From: Alnus glutinosa
Lineage: Eukaryota > Streptophyta > Magnoliopsida > Fagales > Betulaceae
NCBI RefSeq assembly: GCF_958979055.1
Contig: NC_084893.1
Coordinates: forward strand, 26,429,487-26,493,486
Direction of reading: 5' to 3'
DNA length: 64,000 nucleotides
Shown here: piece by piece, positions 24,662-35,415 of the stretch
How the letters are laid out: every line of letters starts with the position of its first letter
Numbering within the stretch: position 1 is the stretch's first letter
The notes under the pieces: generated by a model
Seen by the model: the letters and a program-made list of their open reading frames with translations, nothing else
The model's database searches: none
Told to the model about the DNA's origin: nothing
Position numbers and translations under genes: made by a program

Positions 24662-25936
24662 AGACGAATGTGCGTCACCATATCTCCGAGAAGCTTACCC
24701 AGGAAAGCTACATCTTGTGGCAATTCCTAATGGTCCCCTTCCTAGAACGCCAAAATCTATTCGGGCATGTTGATGGATCAACTCCACGACCCCCTCTGCT
24801 CATCCCAGACACAACCTCTGATCTTCTTATTGCCAATCCAGATTATCAAACCTGGTTTCATCAAGATCGAACGATATTTAGCGCCATCATCTCTATGCTA
24901 TCCGTAGAAGCTTTACCTCATGTAATTGGCCTATTTACTTCCCGTGAAGCCTGGCTTACTTTGGAGATATTTCTAGACTTATTCAGGATCCGAATTTATC
25001 ATTTGCTCTCAAAGACCTTGGACCTTTACATTTCTTTTTAGGTGTTGAAGCCACTTAGTCCTCAGATGGTCTCCATCTTTCTCAGCAAAAGTACATCATT
25101 GATATCCTGAAGAAGACCATGTGGAGCTTGCCAAACCGGTTGCTACTCCAATGTCTTCCTCTTCAATTCTCAGCAAGTTTGAAGGCTCTACAATTACGGA
25201 TCCTACACTATATCGCAGCACCATTGGATCATTTCAATACTTGTCTCTTACTCGTCCGGACATTGTCTTTACTGTCAACAATGTATTTCAGTTTATGCAA
25301 GATCCAAGAGACCCTCACTAGACTGCTGTCAAGTGCATCCTACGCTACTTAAAGGCCACAATTGACTACACCTTTTGCATCCACAATCATCACATCAGCT
25401 TATTGCTTTTTTGGGTTCTGACTGGGCTGGCTTTCCAGATGACGGAAATCGACGTCTGGATATTGTGATTTTTTGGGCAAAAATTTGATCTCATGGAGCT
25501 CCAAGAAGCAGCCCAATGTGTCATGTTCAAGCACGGAGTCGAGTACAAAGCACTTGCGAATGCCTCTGCTGAATTGATTTGGATTCAGACTCTCTTACGT
25601 GACCTTCAAGTTTCACTTCCATGTGCACCAACCTTATATTGTGATAACATTGGTGTGACTTATCTCACTTCCAATCCAATCTATCATGCGCGTACAAAGC
25701 ACATTGAGATAGACTACCACTTTGTTCAGGATCAAGTTGCAAATAAGTATCTAGAAGTTTGGTTTATTTCCGGAAAAGATCAACTTGCGAATGTCCTAAC
25801 AAAACCTCTTCCTTCAAGCAGATTTCTACAGCTTAGTTTCAACCTTAACGTCAAGGTGCCTACGTCGAGTTTGAGGGAGCGTATTAGATCAGATATATCT
25901 TTATCTTCTGATAAAGATAAATATGTCCAGATTTAA
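24662..25936 (+). pseudogene. Copia gag-pol remnant (gag start joined to RT/RNase H end)
   Basis: 24670-24970 encodes the start of a Copia gag (a YILWQFLMVPFLE...FGHVDGS pattern). At about 24970-24990 it jumps straight into the C-terminal reverse transcriptase (DLGPLHFFLGVE), losing protease, integrase and most of RT. The rest continues in shifting frames: a TRPDI-type stretch (about 25245), then RNase H with HARTKHIEIDYHF (about 25690-25725) and the closing LTKPL (about 25795). Stops and frameshifts occur at about 25056, 25319 and 25487. This is a deletion derivative, not a functional polyprotein. Confidence 0.85.
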
Positions 25937-28651
25937 AAGGATTTGTTTTATCCTATTATCTAGTCTAGAAGTTGTATAGCTTATCCTATTATCTAGGCTA
26001 GAAGTTGTATAGCATTAGGTTTATAATTCTTTGCTATTGATAAGCTTAAGTGATAAAGCTTAATCTCAAATCTTGTACAATCCTACTAAAGGACTATCAC
26101 TATTGTTATTATATATAGAACTCATTGCCCTACAGTTGAAGTAGGCAGTCAATCGAAACTACTCTAAATTCTATATCAATGTCCCCCACAAACTATCAAT
26201 TGTGTCAAGGTCCTCATAAGACCAACAAAAAGACAAAAATGACCATTTTTTTTAATAAGACAAAAATGTCCCTATGAATTCAAAAAAAAAAAAAACTAAA
26301 AACAAAAAATAATAATAAATAATTAAATAAATAACTGAAATAAATTATTTTAAAAAAAATTAAAAATTGGATCAAACCCCCCAAAAAAAAATTAAAAAAA
26401 GAAAAAAGAACGAAAAATTGGATCAAACCCCCCATAGTAGCTAGAAGGGCTGGATTGTAATAAGTGGGATAGTTGGATAGTTAGTTAGTTGATTAGTTAA
26501 ACAGTAGTGATTAGAATGTAGTTAGCTGTTATTTTAGTTGAGTCTTGAAGTGTATAAAAAGAGAAGGAAAAGCTGAGAGAATTATCGAGAGAATTGTATT
26601 AAGTTGTTCCTTGAGAACTTGGAGGCTATGGCTCCTCGAATTGCCAAGTTCTGTGAATGGAAATTGCTTCCAATGTTTCTTCATTTCTTTCTTAATCTTT
26701 CTTCTTAAATATCTCTTAGTTCTTCCTCTTTCCCCTTGAAATTTAGAAGTAACAGATTCGAACTGTTACAAAAAATTCAGATCAATCATAGAAATCGACA
26801 CGTTCAAGAATTACGACAAAATCATCACATTCTTGAAATTCAATTTCGTTACCGAGAGAATGAGGGAAAAGAAATTAGATCAAACCACACAACACAGCCA
26901 AAACAAAGAAATTAGATCAAACCTCATCGAATACTATAATGTTCAAGAAGATAATTACAACAAATACACGTGGAATGAGAAAAGTATGAGTGAATAAGAG
27001 AGAGAGGACATGACCCGATGGTTACGCATGACAACTCCTTCCCGATTCAACAATAAATGACTAAGCCCCTCATTGTATTGGAAATGTCTTCTCTTGTAGA
27101 TACTTTTTTTTGAATTATGGTTAAGACACTTAAGCACTGGCTTAGCCACTTTTGCGGTCGTGTGAAAGTATTTGAAATAGTGTGGTCACTCCTCCTCACT
27201 TTGGTCATCATTTTTCATTGAAAAAACCTTCTACAATTAAGGACCTGGCATAAACCAGGTCTTTTGTACCCTCTAATAAAAAATAATATATTAAAATATC
27301 ACATCAAATCAAATAAACACATGCACGATTCAACCTTCTCCCGCAACCCATCATCTTCTCTTTCCCATCGTCTTCTCCTCTTTTCCATTCAGGCGCGACC
27401 CACCTTGTTGCCATTTTCTCATCTCTTGCTTCAAACTGTCTTTTATGATCGATTTGAAGGTGGTTCGACCATTCCTATAACAAAAAATTTGAGCCCTGCT
27501 GTCTAAAATTGTCTTCATGGATCTGATAGTGAATCTAGGTAGTGATATGATGGTGGTTCGATATAGGCAGAGGTGTGGGCGATGCTGGAAAATAGCTGCT
27601 AGCTATATATATAGGATAGTGAGCTTAGCCATATTTCTAATCACAACACTATTTTGTGAGTGCTGGTTTTATCTTTTTGTGGCGAGGAGATCGAGGTGGA
27701 TTTTTGCCTTTGCATGTAAGTTACGTGGAAGGTGGGAGGCCAGGGTAATGGTTGCTTTTGGCTTTTAGATGTGGTGGCAAATGGCAATGCCTGGTATAAT
27801 AGATGCATGTTTGCTTGTTTCCCCGTAGAGTTTCATGTGAAAGCTGCCATAAAGTATATGATTTTTTTTTTTTAATGAATGATTAATTTGTTTTGAAATT
27901 AATTGGTTTGTTTATTACCAGAATTAATGGAAGGATTTATCTGACATGGCTTAATTAGGTGGCCTTGGGTTTGCAGGGGATCTGATCTCCGCGCGCATGT
28001 TGCCAAGTAGCAAGTAGAACTAGTTATATCCTACAGTTGTTTGAAACTCCTTTGATATGTTTTGAGACATGGTTTAAATAATTTTCTCGAGATCGATATT
28101 TCTTGCAGAACTAGTTAAGTCGATAATATAGTTGCTTAGGAAAGAGATGGATTTTAATGCCTTACCCTTTTTGCATGTGCAGCATGTCTTTTCCTTTTAC
28201 TTTCCCAGATATTTTTAGCACTCATAAAGATATCTAACAAATATTGCTAGTAATTTGACCAGACGTAGGAGATCGAGCTTTTCAGGTATCGAGCAGAGTA
28301 GCTTACCAACATAGATCTCATAGAAGTTTTCTATTATTTATTGCCCTGAATTACTATTCAAACAACAAATTAATGAAGATCTGGTTTTTTTATATAGCAA
28401 TGCTTTGATGCTAAAAGAGTATCCACGTACTAGTTATTGCATATTTATTCAACTTAACTGGAATGTGTAATTGTGTATTATATAAAATTAACACAGTAAG
28501 GCATTCAATCAACTTGGTAAATGCTGTCTCCAAATTTATTCCAAGTTGATCGATCGTATAGTTCTATAGCATGCAAGAGAGATTTTGTTTCCCAACAAAT
28601 GCTTGGACACAACACTAGCTAGAACAGCTTGTGATATTCATATCAATCGAT

Positions 28652-28654
<3 letters not shown>

Positions 28655-28695
<41 letters not shown>
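28655..28695 (+). repeat. (AT)n microsatellite
   Basis: About 20 at units, expanded relative to the same site in copy A (about 2025-2034). Confidence 0.95.
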
Positions 28696-28698
<3 letters not shown>

Positions 28699-29130
28699 GA
28701 TCTTGCCCGGTGGTACTATTAAAACCTTTGCTTTGGCGTGTTTACCGTCAAGCTTTCTCTGATCCTTGGTACAAACAAACCACGCAAGTATAAATACCAT
28801 TTATTATTATTTACTTCATTTCCGTCTTTCCACAATTTCCCCCTTTCTTTTTACTGTAATGACTAGGTTTTCGCAATTTTATATGCATGGTTATCAATAA
28901 TCAGAAAATGTGCGAAACCAAGATAATCAAGCAAGTAAACTAATTAAGAAACCAAGATTAAGCATTTTATTTTACTCAAGAGACAACCTACAAAGCTTCA
29001 AATAAAACTGTTCATATCTAGATAGTAGATACTACTACTACACACGATGATGTGCTTATGAAAGCCAGTCACCATTTATCTAGAGCTAGCATGCAGTGAC
29101 CCTTATTTATTTATCGTGATTCGTACTTCT

Positions 29131-29565
29131 CTAGAACCAGGAGGAGCGAATCTCACAGTGCTGAGGGCTGAGGCGGCATTGATTTGGCAAGTCTCTCGCA
29201 CACTCCATCATCTCCCGCATTTCCTCACCCTGGAGCTCACCCTGCTGCTGCCTTACCACCTGCCTCAACCCCTCGCATCGGCACTGCTCATCCATCCTCC
29301 TCAGCTGTTGGCAGCACTGCTGTAAATGCTGTTGTTGGTTGCCGTCTTCGTCACTCCCGGACTCGCTTTGTTGCATCATATACCGCTGGCAGTGGTTGAG
29401 GTTCTGCTGACGCTGAATCTGCTCGCGGCATCTCTCGCCTCGCCTCTGCTGATTCTCAATGTCCGTGTCAACATCCACGGTTGTTATGGTGGTGCGGAAG
29501 GCAGTGGCATGCGCCACCAACAAAAGGGTTGCAAAAAGAGCTGCTAATGTTGCGAGCCTGACCAT
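29131..29565 (-). CDS. 2S albumin seed storage protein, copy D (intact)
   Basis: A 144-codon intronless gene for a second intact 2S albumin precursor, about 92% identical to copy A by eye. Signal peptide about residues 3-22 (start MVRLATL). Cysteines are at 46, 59, 84, 85, 95, 97, 122, 130 and 137, again nine because of Cys122. Changes from copy A include A2V, S45R, V50I, R64M, R112Q and R136H, spread over both subunits. The start is set by the signal peptide; the upstream in-frame ATG is conserved but would lengthen the hydrophobic leader. It lies on the same strand as the three other copies, and its flanks are shared with copy A on the 3' side. Confidence 0.93.
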   Translation of the reverse strand: MVRLATLAALFATLLLVAHATAFRTTITTVDVDTDIENQQRRGERCREQIQRQQNLNHCQRYMMQQSESGSDEDGNQQQHLQQCCQQLRRMDEQCRCEGLRQVVRQQQGELQGEEMREMMECARDLPNQCRLSPQHCEIRSSWF

Positions 29566-29632
29566 TGTTATGATATGAAACACTTTAGTTGGAATGCGAA
29601 TGCTTTGATGAAACTCTATGGTGGGAGTGGAG

Positions 29633-29797
29633 GGTATTTGTAGTGGTTTTTGGAGTGTGCATGTAAAGTACGTGTAAGGAGTGATGCTCAGGCTAGTTTT
29701 GGCATTTTTTTGGGGTGGCTATGCGTGGTCTGCCGGCTGCATTCATGCTTCCACGTAGGTTTCCATGCATATGGATGCTGCCACAAACGGCTGCATG
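29633..29797 (-). promoter_or_regulatory. Seed-type promoter of 2S albumin copy D
   Basis: RY-type motifs (TGCATG/CATGCAT) at 29658-29663, 29764-29770 and 29792-29797 match those of copy A in place and order. The TATA-like element is again CTACAAATAC (about 29634-29643) rather than the TATAAAAA kept by the pseudogenes. B3-factor control in seeds is inferred from the motif family. Confidence 0.62.
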
Positions 29798-30100
29798 CGA
29801 GTTAAGTGGAAGGTAGGAGGGTAATGGTTGCATTTGGGTTTTAGATGGGCCCATGTGTAGAGTACTTTGCTAGCTTGTTTCCACGTGCATGTAGAGTTTC
29901 ATGCGAAAGCTGCCATAAAATATATGTTTTGTTTGCTTTTGAAATTAATTGAATTTGTTTATTACCAGGAGGATTTATCTGACATAGCTTTGGTGCATGG
30001 CCTTGGGTTTGCATGATATGATCGCCGCGCTTATATATGTTGCCAAGTAGCTAGCTTGTAGAACTAGTTAATTAATTATGTCCTAGACTCTTATAGTACT

Positions 30101-31436
30101 TCCATTTTGAAAAATGTTATTTAAATGGAATAATAGTAGTAATTAGCTAAAATAGTGAAGTTGATGGGAGTGTTTTAAAAAAGTAAATTGTGAAGATAGA
30201 AAAAAAAATAGTTTTTAACTATTTTGACTAATAAAATTTGATAAGACTATTGCTCTTAGACTGTATATTTATTTGATTGTTCTTTATTTAGTGATTTAAA
30301 AATTTTCAAGTTGATAAGGTATATTTAGGTAATACATTTTTTTATTATATTTTATTAATTTTCAAGTACTTGATTGGGTTGTTTTGTTAAATTTGAATTC
30401 TACTAATGTTTTATTCAACTTTTTTTTTTTTTTTTAATTTTGAAACAGTTTTTTTAAATCATCCGAACATAATTTTAAAAAACAAATTTTATTAATATTA
30501 ACAATTTTAAATATAATAGAAAATAATACAAAAAAAAAAAATATACACCTAAACGTACGCTAATTTACTTAAGTAGGTGATGTTGAGCCTTTTAAAAGGG
30601 GTAACCAATATGAGTATTGAAGCTAGCTCATTCACAAAGCCTTGGGCACTACGATACCTCAACAACTCACCTAACTTATAAAACCCTATTTTCATCCAAA
30701 CCTCATACAACTTAAATCCCTAGCTCTTTACGAGTTTCCCTCTTCCTCCATAAAATTATTTATACACATTTTTGCAACTTCTCGACTTTGGGTATCATAA
30801 GGAGGAGCACCTTCTCACTCAAGGTGGGGAGTTTGTGGGGTTTAATATCTCTCATAAAGTTAGCCCAACCGTTGAATCGAGCTAATAACTCATTGATAAA
30901 AGTTGATTAATAATGGTACCAAACAACAGTAATTATGATATAACATTAATAGGGTCATATTTGGTGTTTGGACAAGGAACTCTTTGATTGCCTTTTGGCG
31001 TGCACGGGAGTGGTTCGGGGGTGGTTTAGCCACCCCAAGGGCAAAACCGATCTTCCCAAAATTTTTTTATTTTATTTTTTTTTCTGTCCATGAGGTGGTT
31101 CGGCCACCCCAGACCGGCCGGTCACCTCCCTGGCCAAAATGGGGGTGGCCAGCCACCCCCAATCAGCCACCCCCTTTTTTAATTTTTTTTTTTAAAAAAA
31201 ATTTTTAATTAATTTTGAAAGATTTTTATTTTTAATTTTTTTATATAGTGCCACGTGTCAACTTCTGAGGCTGACACGTGGCGGACCGTTAGTTTTTGGA
31301 CGGAGAAGTTAACCGAGGTACTAATTTGGTCATTTCCAAAAACTGATGTATCATCTGTGATGCAAATTGAAACTCAAAGACTAAAAAATAAAGTCTTCAA
31401 AACTCAGGAACTAAAGGAGTATTTAACCCTAAATTT
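30101..31436. mobile_element. Dispersed repeat sequence between albumin D and the locus edge
   Basis: 30101-30960 is AT-rich with no gene. About 30960-31430 is a repeat with several ggtgg(t/c)(t/c)(c/t)ggccaccc stems, a ccacgtgtca...tgacacgtgg dyad at about 31251-31280 and a right end reading ggagtatttaaccct. It resembles a common plant dispersed element, but I cannot assign a class. It replaces the part of the duplication unit where the SINE site would be. Homology to copy C resumes at 31437. Confidence 0.45.
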
Positions 31437-31488
31437 TAATTGATGATTGATAGGTTGGTTATTAATTAGTCTTTTGTTAAGATATTGG
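31437..31488 (+). repeat. Remnant of the albumin duplication unit
   Basis: ttaattgatgattgatagg through cttttgttaagatat matches 12654-12709. It shares with that copy the absence of the gatc seen after attagtc in the A and B flanks, so the right flank of D is C-like. Confidence 0.7.
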
Positions 31489-31720
31489 TCTTATTTGGCA
31501 ATGACAGGTGCAAAATAGAGTAGTTGGTTGCTAATTTTGAAATTAGTAAAAAGTGATGATGTGATGTAAAGTAAAAAGAATTTGTATAGAAAAGTGAAAA
31601 AGTTTTGTATTGTAGTGATTTATTTTATTTGAATAGTAATAAAAAATTATTGATGTGATATAAAAAGTAAAAAAAGTAGAAATGTTTTTATGTTGATTGT
31701 TATTAGAAAATATATATATA

Positions 31721-31759
<39 letters not shown>

Positions 31760-32519
31760 ATGAATTCTGTTCACGTTCTTGCCATACAACCCCATTAATT
31801 AGGATTCATGCGTTTCGAATTGCAATTTCATAGACAAAAATTGCGATTTTAAACCAAATCGTTTAAGAATTGCGTTTTAAAAAAAAATTGCGATTTAAAA
31901 ACGTATAAAGCTGCTTTTTCAAATCATAGCCAACATGGTGTTTTTTTGAAAACGCATAATTCTAAAGGCTAACTTGCGATTTTAAATGTCAAATTACGAT
32001 TTTGCCAAACTAAGCAACTACATTTTTAAAAATCATTTTTTCAAATCACACATATTAAAATCACAATTTTAAAATAACAATCACAATCAGACCTTAATAA
32101 TATTTTGTTTTCCGAGGCTTAGACAAACTTACCCGAAAGATTTGAGGGCAACTCTTTAGATTTGGGAGAGCCCCTTCAACGTAACAGGGTCGGGCCCTGA
32201 GTTTAATGCATGCCCAGCCAAAATCCTTTTTGAAATGAATATCAATAATCTCAAATTACAAAAAGGATATATTTCAATATGGAAAAGCACTTAAATGTAA
32301 AGAGTCACTCTTAATTACTCATAATTTGGAGTTATATTTATTAGGAAAAAATACATATATCTCCCTCAAATTACTATTTAATTTTCAATGTCCCCCCTCA
32401 AACAAATAATAAACGTTAATGTTCTTCCTAATGACAAAAATACCCTTTATAAATTATTAAAATTAAAAAAAATATAAAATAACAAAAAGTTATACAAACA
32501 AATAAAAAAAATCTGGTTT
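31489..32519. other. AT-rich intergenic sequence
   Basis: Poly-A/T runs (31723-31755) and a region with tgcgattttaaa-type AT-rich repeats. No gene, RNA or clear element boundary is visible. Confidence 0.5.
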
Positions 32520-33145
32520 TATTTTTTTTTAATTTGTATTTTTTTATAATTTTTTTTTGGGGGTTTGATCCAATTTTGAGTTTTTTTTACTTTGTTTTTT
32601 TAAAAATAATTTATTTTAGTTTTTTTATTTTTTATTATTATTTTTAGTTTTTAGGATTTTTTCGAATTCATAGGGACATTTTTGTCTTATTCAAAAAAAA
32701 TATAGTCATTTTTGTCTTTTTGTTGGTCTTAAAAGGACATTGACACAATTGATAGTTTGTGAGAAACATTAACAGATAAATAGTAATTTGAAAGGAATAT
32801 ATCCTTATTTATTATTTTTGAGGAGAAGTCCATTATCCATATTTAATTGGGTGGAATTTATTATTAGTTTATGACTCAGCTCTTTGATTTGTTCTTAAAA
32901 AGAGAAGCAATGAGGCAGAGTAGCAACCATGTGGGCTCAAGCGCTCAACATCATAACTCTACTGTTTGATGAAGAGAGAGAGAGAGGCTTTAGGAAACGT
33001 AAACATGAACATTATTGACACATAATAATTATTGTCATTAGTTTGTGAAATGAAACTCTCACAAATTGTTATTTGTTAAAAAAAAAAAAAAAATCTCCTA
33101 TTTACCAAATTTATTTAAGGTTTGTCAAATTAGAGACTTTAGTAT
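32520..33145 (-). repeat. Right arm of the long inverted repeat
   Basis: Reverse complement of 13300-13712 joined to 26176-26435. Near 32785-32800 it shows the site where the Copia element inserted in the other arm, here without the insertion. Confidence 0.8.
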
Positions 33146-33480
33146 TTTCTTCTCTCGACAGCGGATCATGCTACTAAAACGATACCCACAAATACGATAC
33201 TTATAACTTAAAACGTCTCGCATCCGCAAAGCGATACCCGCAATACCCGCACTTCTTGTCGGTAAGAAATGCAGTCAGTGGCCCATCCACTAAAGAAAAT
33301 AAATCACAACTTGGAAGAGAAGATAGATTCTGTAGTCACACTCGTTGAACTTCCAGCTCCCTGTCCCTTTTGAAACGCCTAACAAGTGGATGCGATTGAA
33401 AGTTGAAAGCAGTGGCCGGAGAATCATATTTGCCCAAGAAAAAAAAGTAAAGAATCATATTCCTATGTGATATCTTCTTG

Positions 33481-35410
33481 TGTAATGGGTATATTAGTAG
33501 TGTATGGGCTGGGTTATTAGTAGTGGATTGAATGGGCTTGGCCTATTCCAATTAGTAGAGTCTTTAGATAAGGGGTATGTCTATATAAGGCCTAATAGAG
33601 TAATGGTAGGATTATGAAAATGAGATTAGTCACTATGTGATTGGAGATTTGCACTCTCGAATATGCTTGGAGACCGGCCCTCTCGAATGTGGCTCAATTA
33701 ATACAATTTCTTCCTTGTTCTTTCATAATTCCTCAATTTCTTCTATTTTCCATTTCTATTTCCAATTTCATTTACAATTCAGCAAATACAATCCCTAGAA
33801 TTTCCTATCAACCAGAAAATCTGTTACAAATTGGTATCAAAGCCTTCGATCCAACCTATCCAGTGCATGAAACCTAGATCGACGATTATGGCGGAAGATA
33901 GAGTGACCAGGTTGGAATTTCACAGTGTGATGCAGACTTTGCAATCTCGGATGAATCGTCTCGAGGATATGATGGCTAAACAATTCGGATCAGGTGCAAC
34001 CTCTAAACCGTCTGTGCAGCATTATGAATTTCAGCATCAGAATTTTGGAGGAGAAAATTCTTCTTCTCATGAAGGTTCCAGTTCACGTGATGGAATGTTC
34101 AAACCAACGTCAATCGAATTGGATGAAGAATCGTTAGAAAATGTAAAGGATGAAGAAAAGCAGCCGAGAGACCAAATTATTCCAGAAATTCCAGAATCTG
34201 AAACAGATCCGGTTGCAGACATAACACAAACAAAAATTTCAGAACTAGCTCCGGCTGAAAATGCAAACCACTCACTGATTTCAACAACCGAGCCGGATGC
34301 AGACTCCTACCGTCCGTTCGTGAAAATTCCTCAACCAAAAACTTCCGACTCTCTTGTGAAGAAGACACATCTCGATCTGAAAATTATTTTGGATGCGGTG
34401 GACTTTATTGTCCTGAAACACCGTTGGCGATGGAAACAGGTGGCCGACGTAGAGGACTCAGCGGCTGAAGCGGAAACCTCGAAATGTCGATGTCGCCGGA
34501 GCCGAGCCGGACAGAGAACCGGTTGCTCGAGAGGCCGAGCGGACAGGCCAGTACCTCGACACGGATCCGGTGGAAGGCCGACCAGCCGCGATGGGCGGAG
34601 GGAGCGTCGGCGGGGGAGGCCCTATTCTCTCGACGAGTCCATTTCTAAAACTTGCCAAGACGAAGGTGAAACCGTGAAACGAAGAATCTGGAAGCAAGAA
34701 AGAAGAGCAGAATATGGAAGCGCTAGCAAAACGGTGCGCTGAGAGGGAAATGACTTAGTGGAGTGGAAGGGTAGTTTCGGAAAGTGACTGCAAGCCGTCG
34801 AACTCAGTAGAAGCTCCTGGAAATTGAATGGGCTTAGGCACCCCTCATATCTTTGCTACGAGTCAAGGGATAAGCAGCTACAGTTGGTGGAATGGGTTGG
34901 ATGTGGGCCTAGCTTGGCTTTTTCTAGGCTTTCATTTTTGGGCTGGCAGTAACTTTTTCTAGGCTTTCATTTTTTCTCTCAAGCGTGGACTGGGGGCTTA
35001 TCTTTTTTTTTTACGCAAAAATAACCGCACCTTGTGGGCAAGGTGCTTGAAGGGGTCGGTATTGTAATGGGTATATTAGTAGTGTATGGGCTGGGTTATT
35101 AGTAGTGGATTGAATGGGCTTGGCCTATTCCAATTAGTAGAGTCTTTAGATAAGGGGTATGTCTATATAAGGCCTAATAGAGTAATGGTAGGATTATGAA
35201 AATGAGATTAGTCACTATGTGATTGGAGATTTGCACTCTCGAATGTGCTTGGAGACCGGCCCTCTCGAATGTGGCTCAATTAATACAATTTCTTCCTTGT
35301 TCTTTCATAATTCCTCAATTTCTTCTATTTTCCATTTCTATTTCCAATTTCATTTACAATTCAGCAAATACAATCCCTAGAATTTCCTATCAACCAGAAA
35401 ATCTGTTACA
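33481..35410 (+). mobile_element. Small young LTR retrotransposon (1.93 kb)
   Basis: Two 348 bp LTRs, 33481-33828 and 35063-35410, start TGTAATGGG and end CTGTTACA. I see one difference (gaatatgc against gaatgtgc near 33660). The target duplication tcttg is at 33476-33480 and 35411-35415. The primer site ttggtatcaaagcc is at 33831-33844 and a purine-rich gcttgaaggggtcgg precedes the 3' LTR. The interior holds one gag-like ORF and no pol, so the element is non-autonomous. Confidence 0.92.
33888..34742 (+). CDS. Gag-like protein of the small LTR element
   Basis: The ATG at 33888 opens a 284-codon frame. Residues 1-35 (MAEDRVTRLEFHSVMQTLQS...) form a short amphipathic coiled-coil-like start common to plant LTR-element gag-like ORFs. 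Residues about 45-180 are acidic and Ser/Glu/Pro-rich without a fold I can name. The C-terminal 100 residues are Arg-rich (many RR and RGR), which could bind RNA. No CCHC knuckle, protease or RT is present. Being intact in a young element, it may still be translated, but the function is inferred only from position. Confidence 0.55.
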   Translation: MAEDRVTRLEFHSVMQTLQSRMNRLEDMMAKQFGSGATSKPSVQHYEFQHQNFGGENSSSHEGSSSRDGMFKPTSIELDEESLENVKDEEKQPRDQIIPEIPESETDPVADITQTKISELAPAENANHSLISTTEPDADSYRPFVKIPQPKTSDSLVKKTHLDLKIILDAVDFIVLKHRWRWKQVADVEDSAAEAETSKCRCRRSRAGQRTGCSRGRADRPVPRHGSGGRPTSRDGRRERRRGRPYSLDESISKTCQDEGETVKRRIWKQERRAEYGSASKTVR

Positions 35411-35415
35411 TCTTG

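Larger units (their letters stand above)
13713..26175 (+). mobile_element. Copia-type LTR retrotransposon, internally deleted and interrupted
   Basis: The 294 bp 3' LTR is 25882-26175. The 5' LTR is 13713-13890 plus 24426-24541, also 294 bp once the nested insertion is removed. Ends are tattagatc...ttctata and the target duplication tcaat is at 13708-13712 and 26176-26180. A tagtatcagagcc primer site follows the 5' LTR and a purine tract gagtttgagggagcg precedes the 3' LTR. The interior is only about 1.34 kb. The uninterrupted target is seen inverted near 32790. Confidence 0.9.
26433..30100. repeat. Segmental duplication, copy D
   Basis: Partner of about 275-3436. It begins in the middle of the solo LTR (26434-26770; the first bases of the LTR are missing at the junction with the inverted-repeat element) and ends near 30100. 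It carries an extra stretch of about 490 bp at 27727-28215 that resembles 3145-3620. A 41 bp (at)n at 28655-28695 replaces a short run in copy A. Confidence 0.85.

Noticed and set aside
33831..33887. Upstream extension of the gag-like ORF
   Set aside because: It starts with a non-ATG codon inside the primer-binding site. The first ATG with family-like sequence is 33888.
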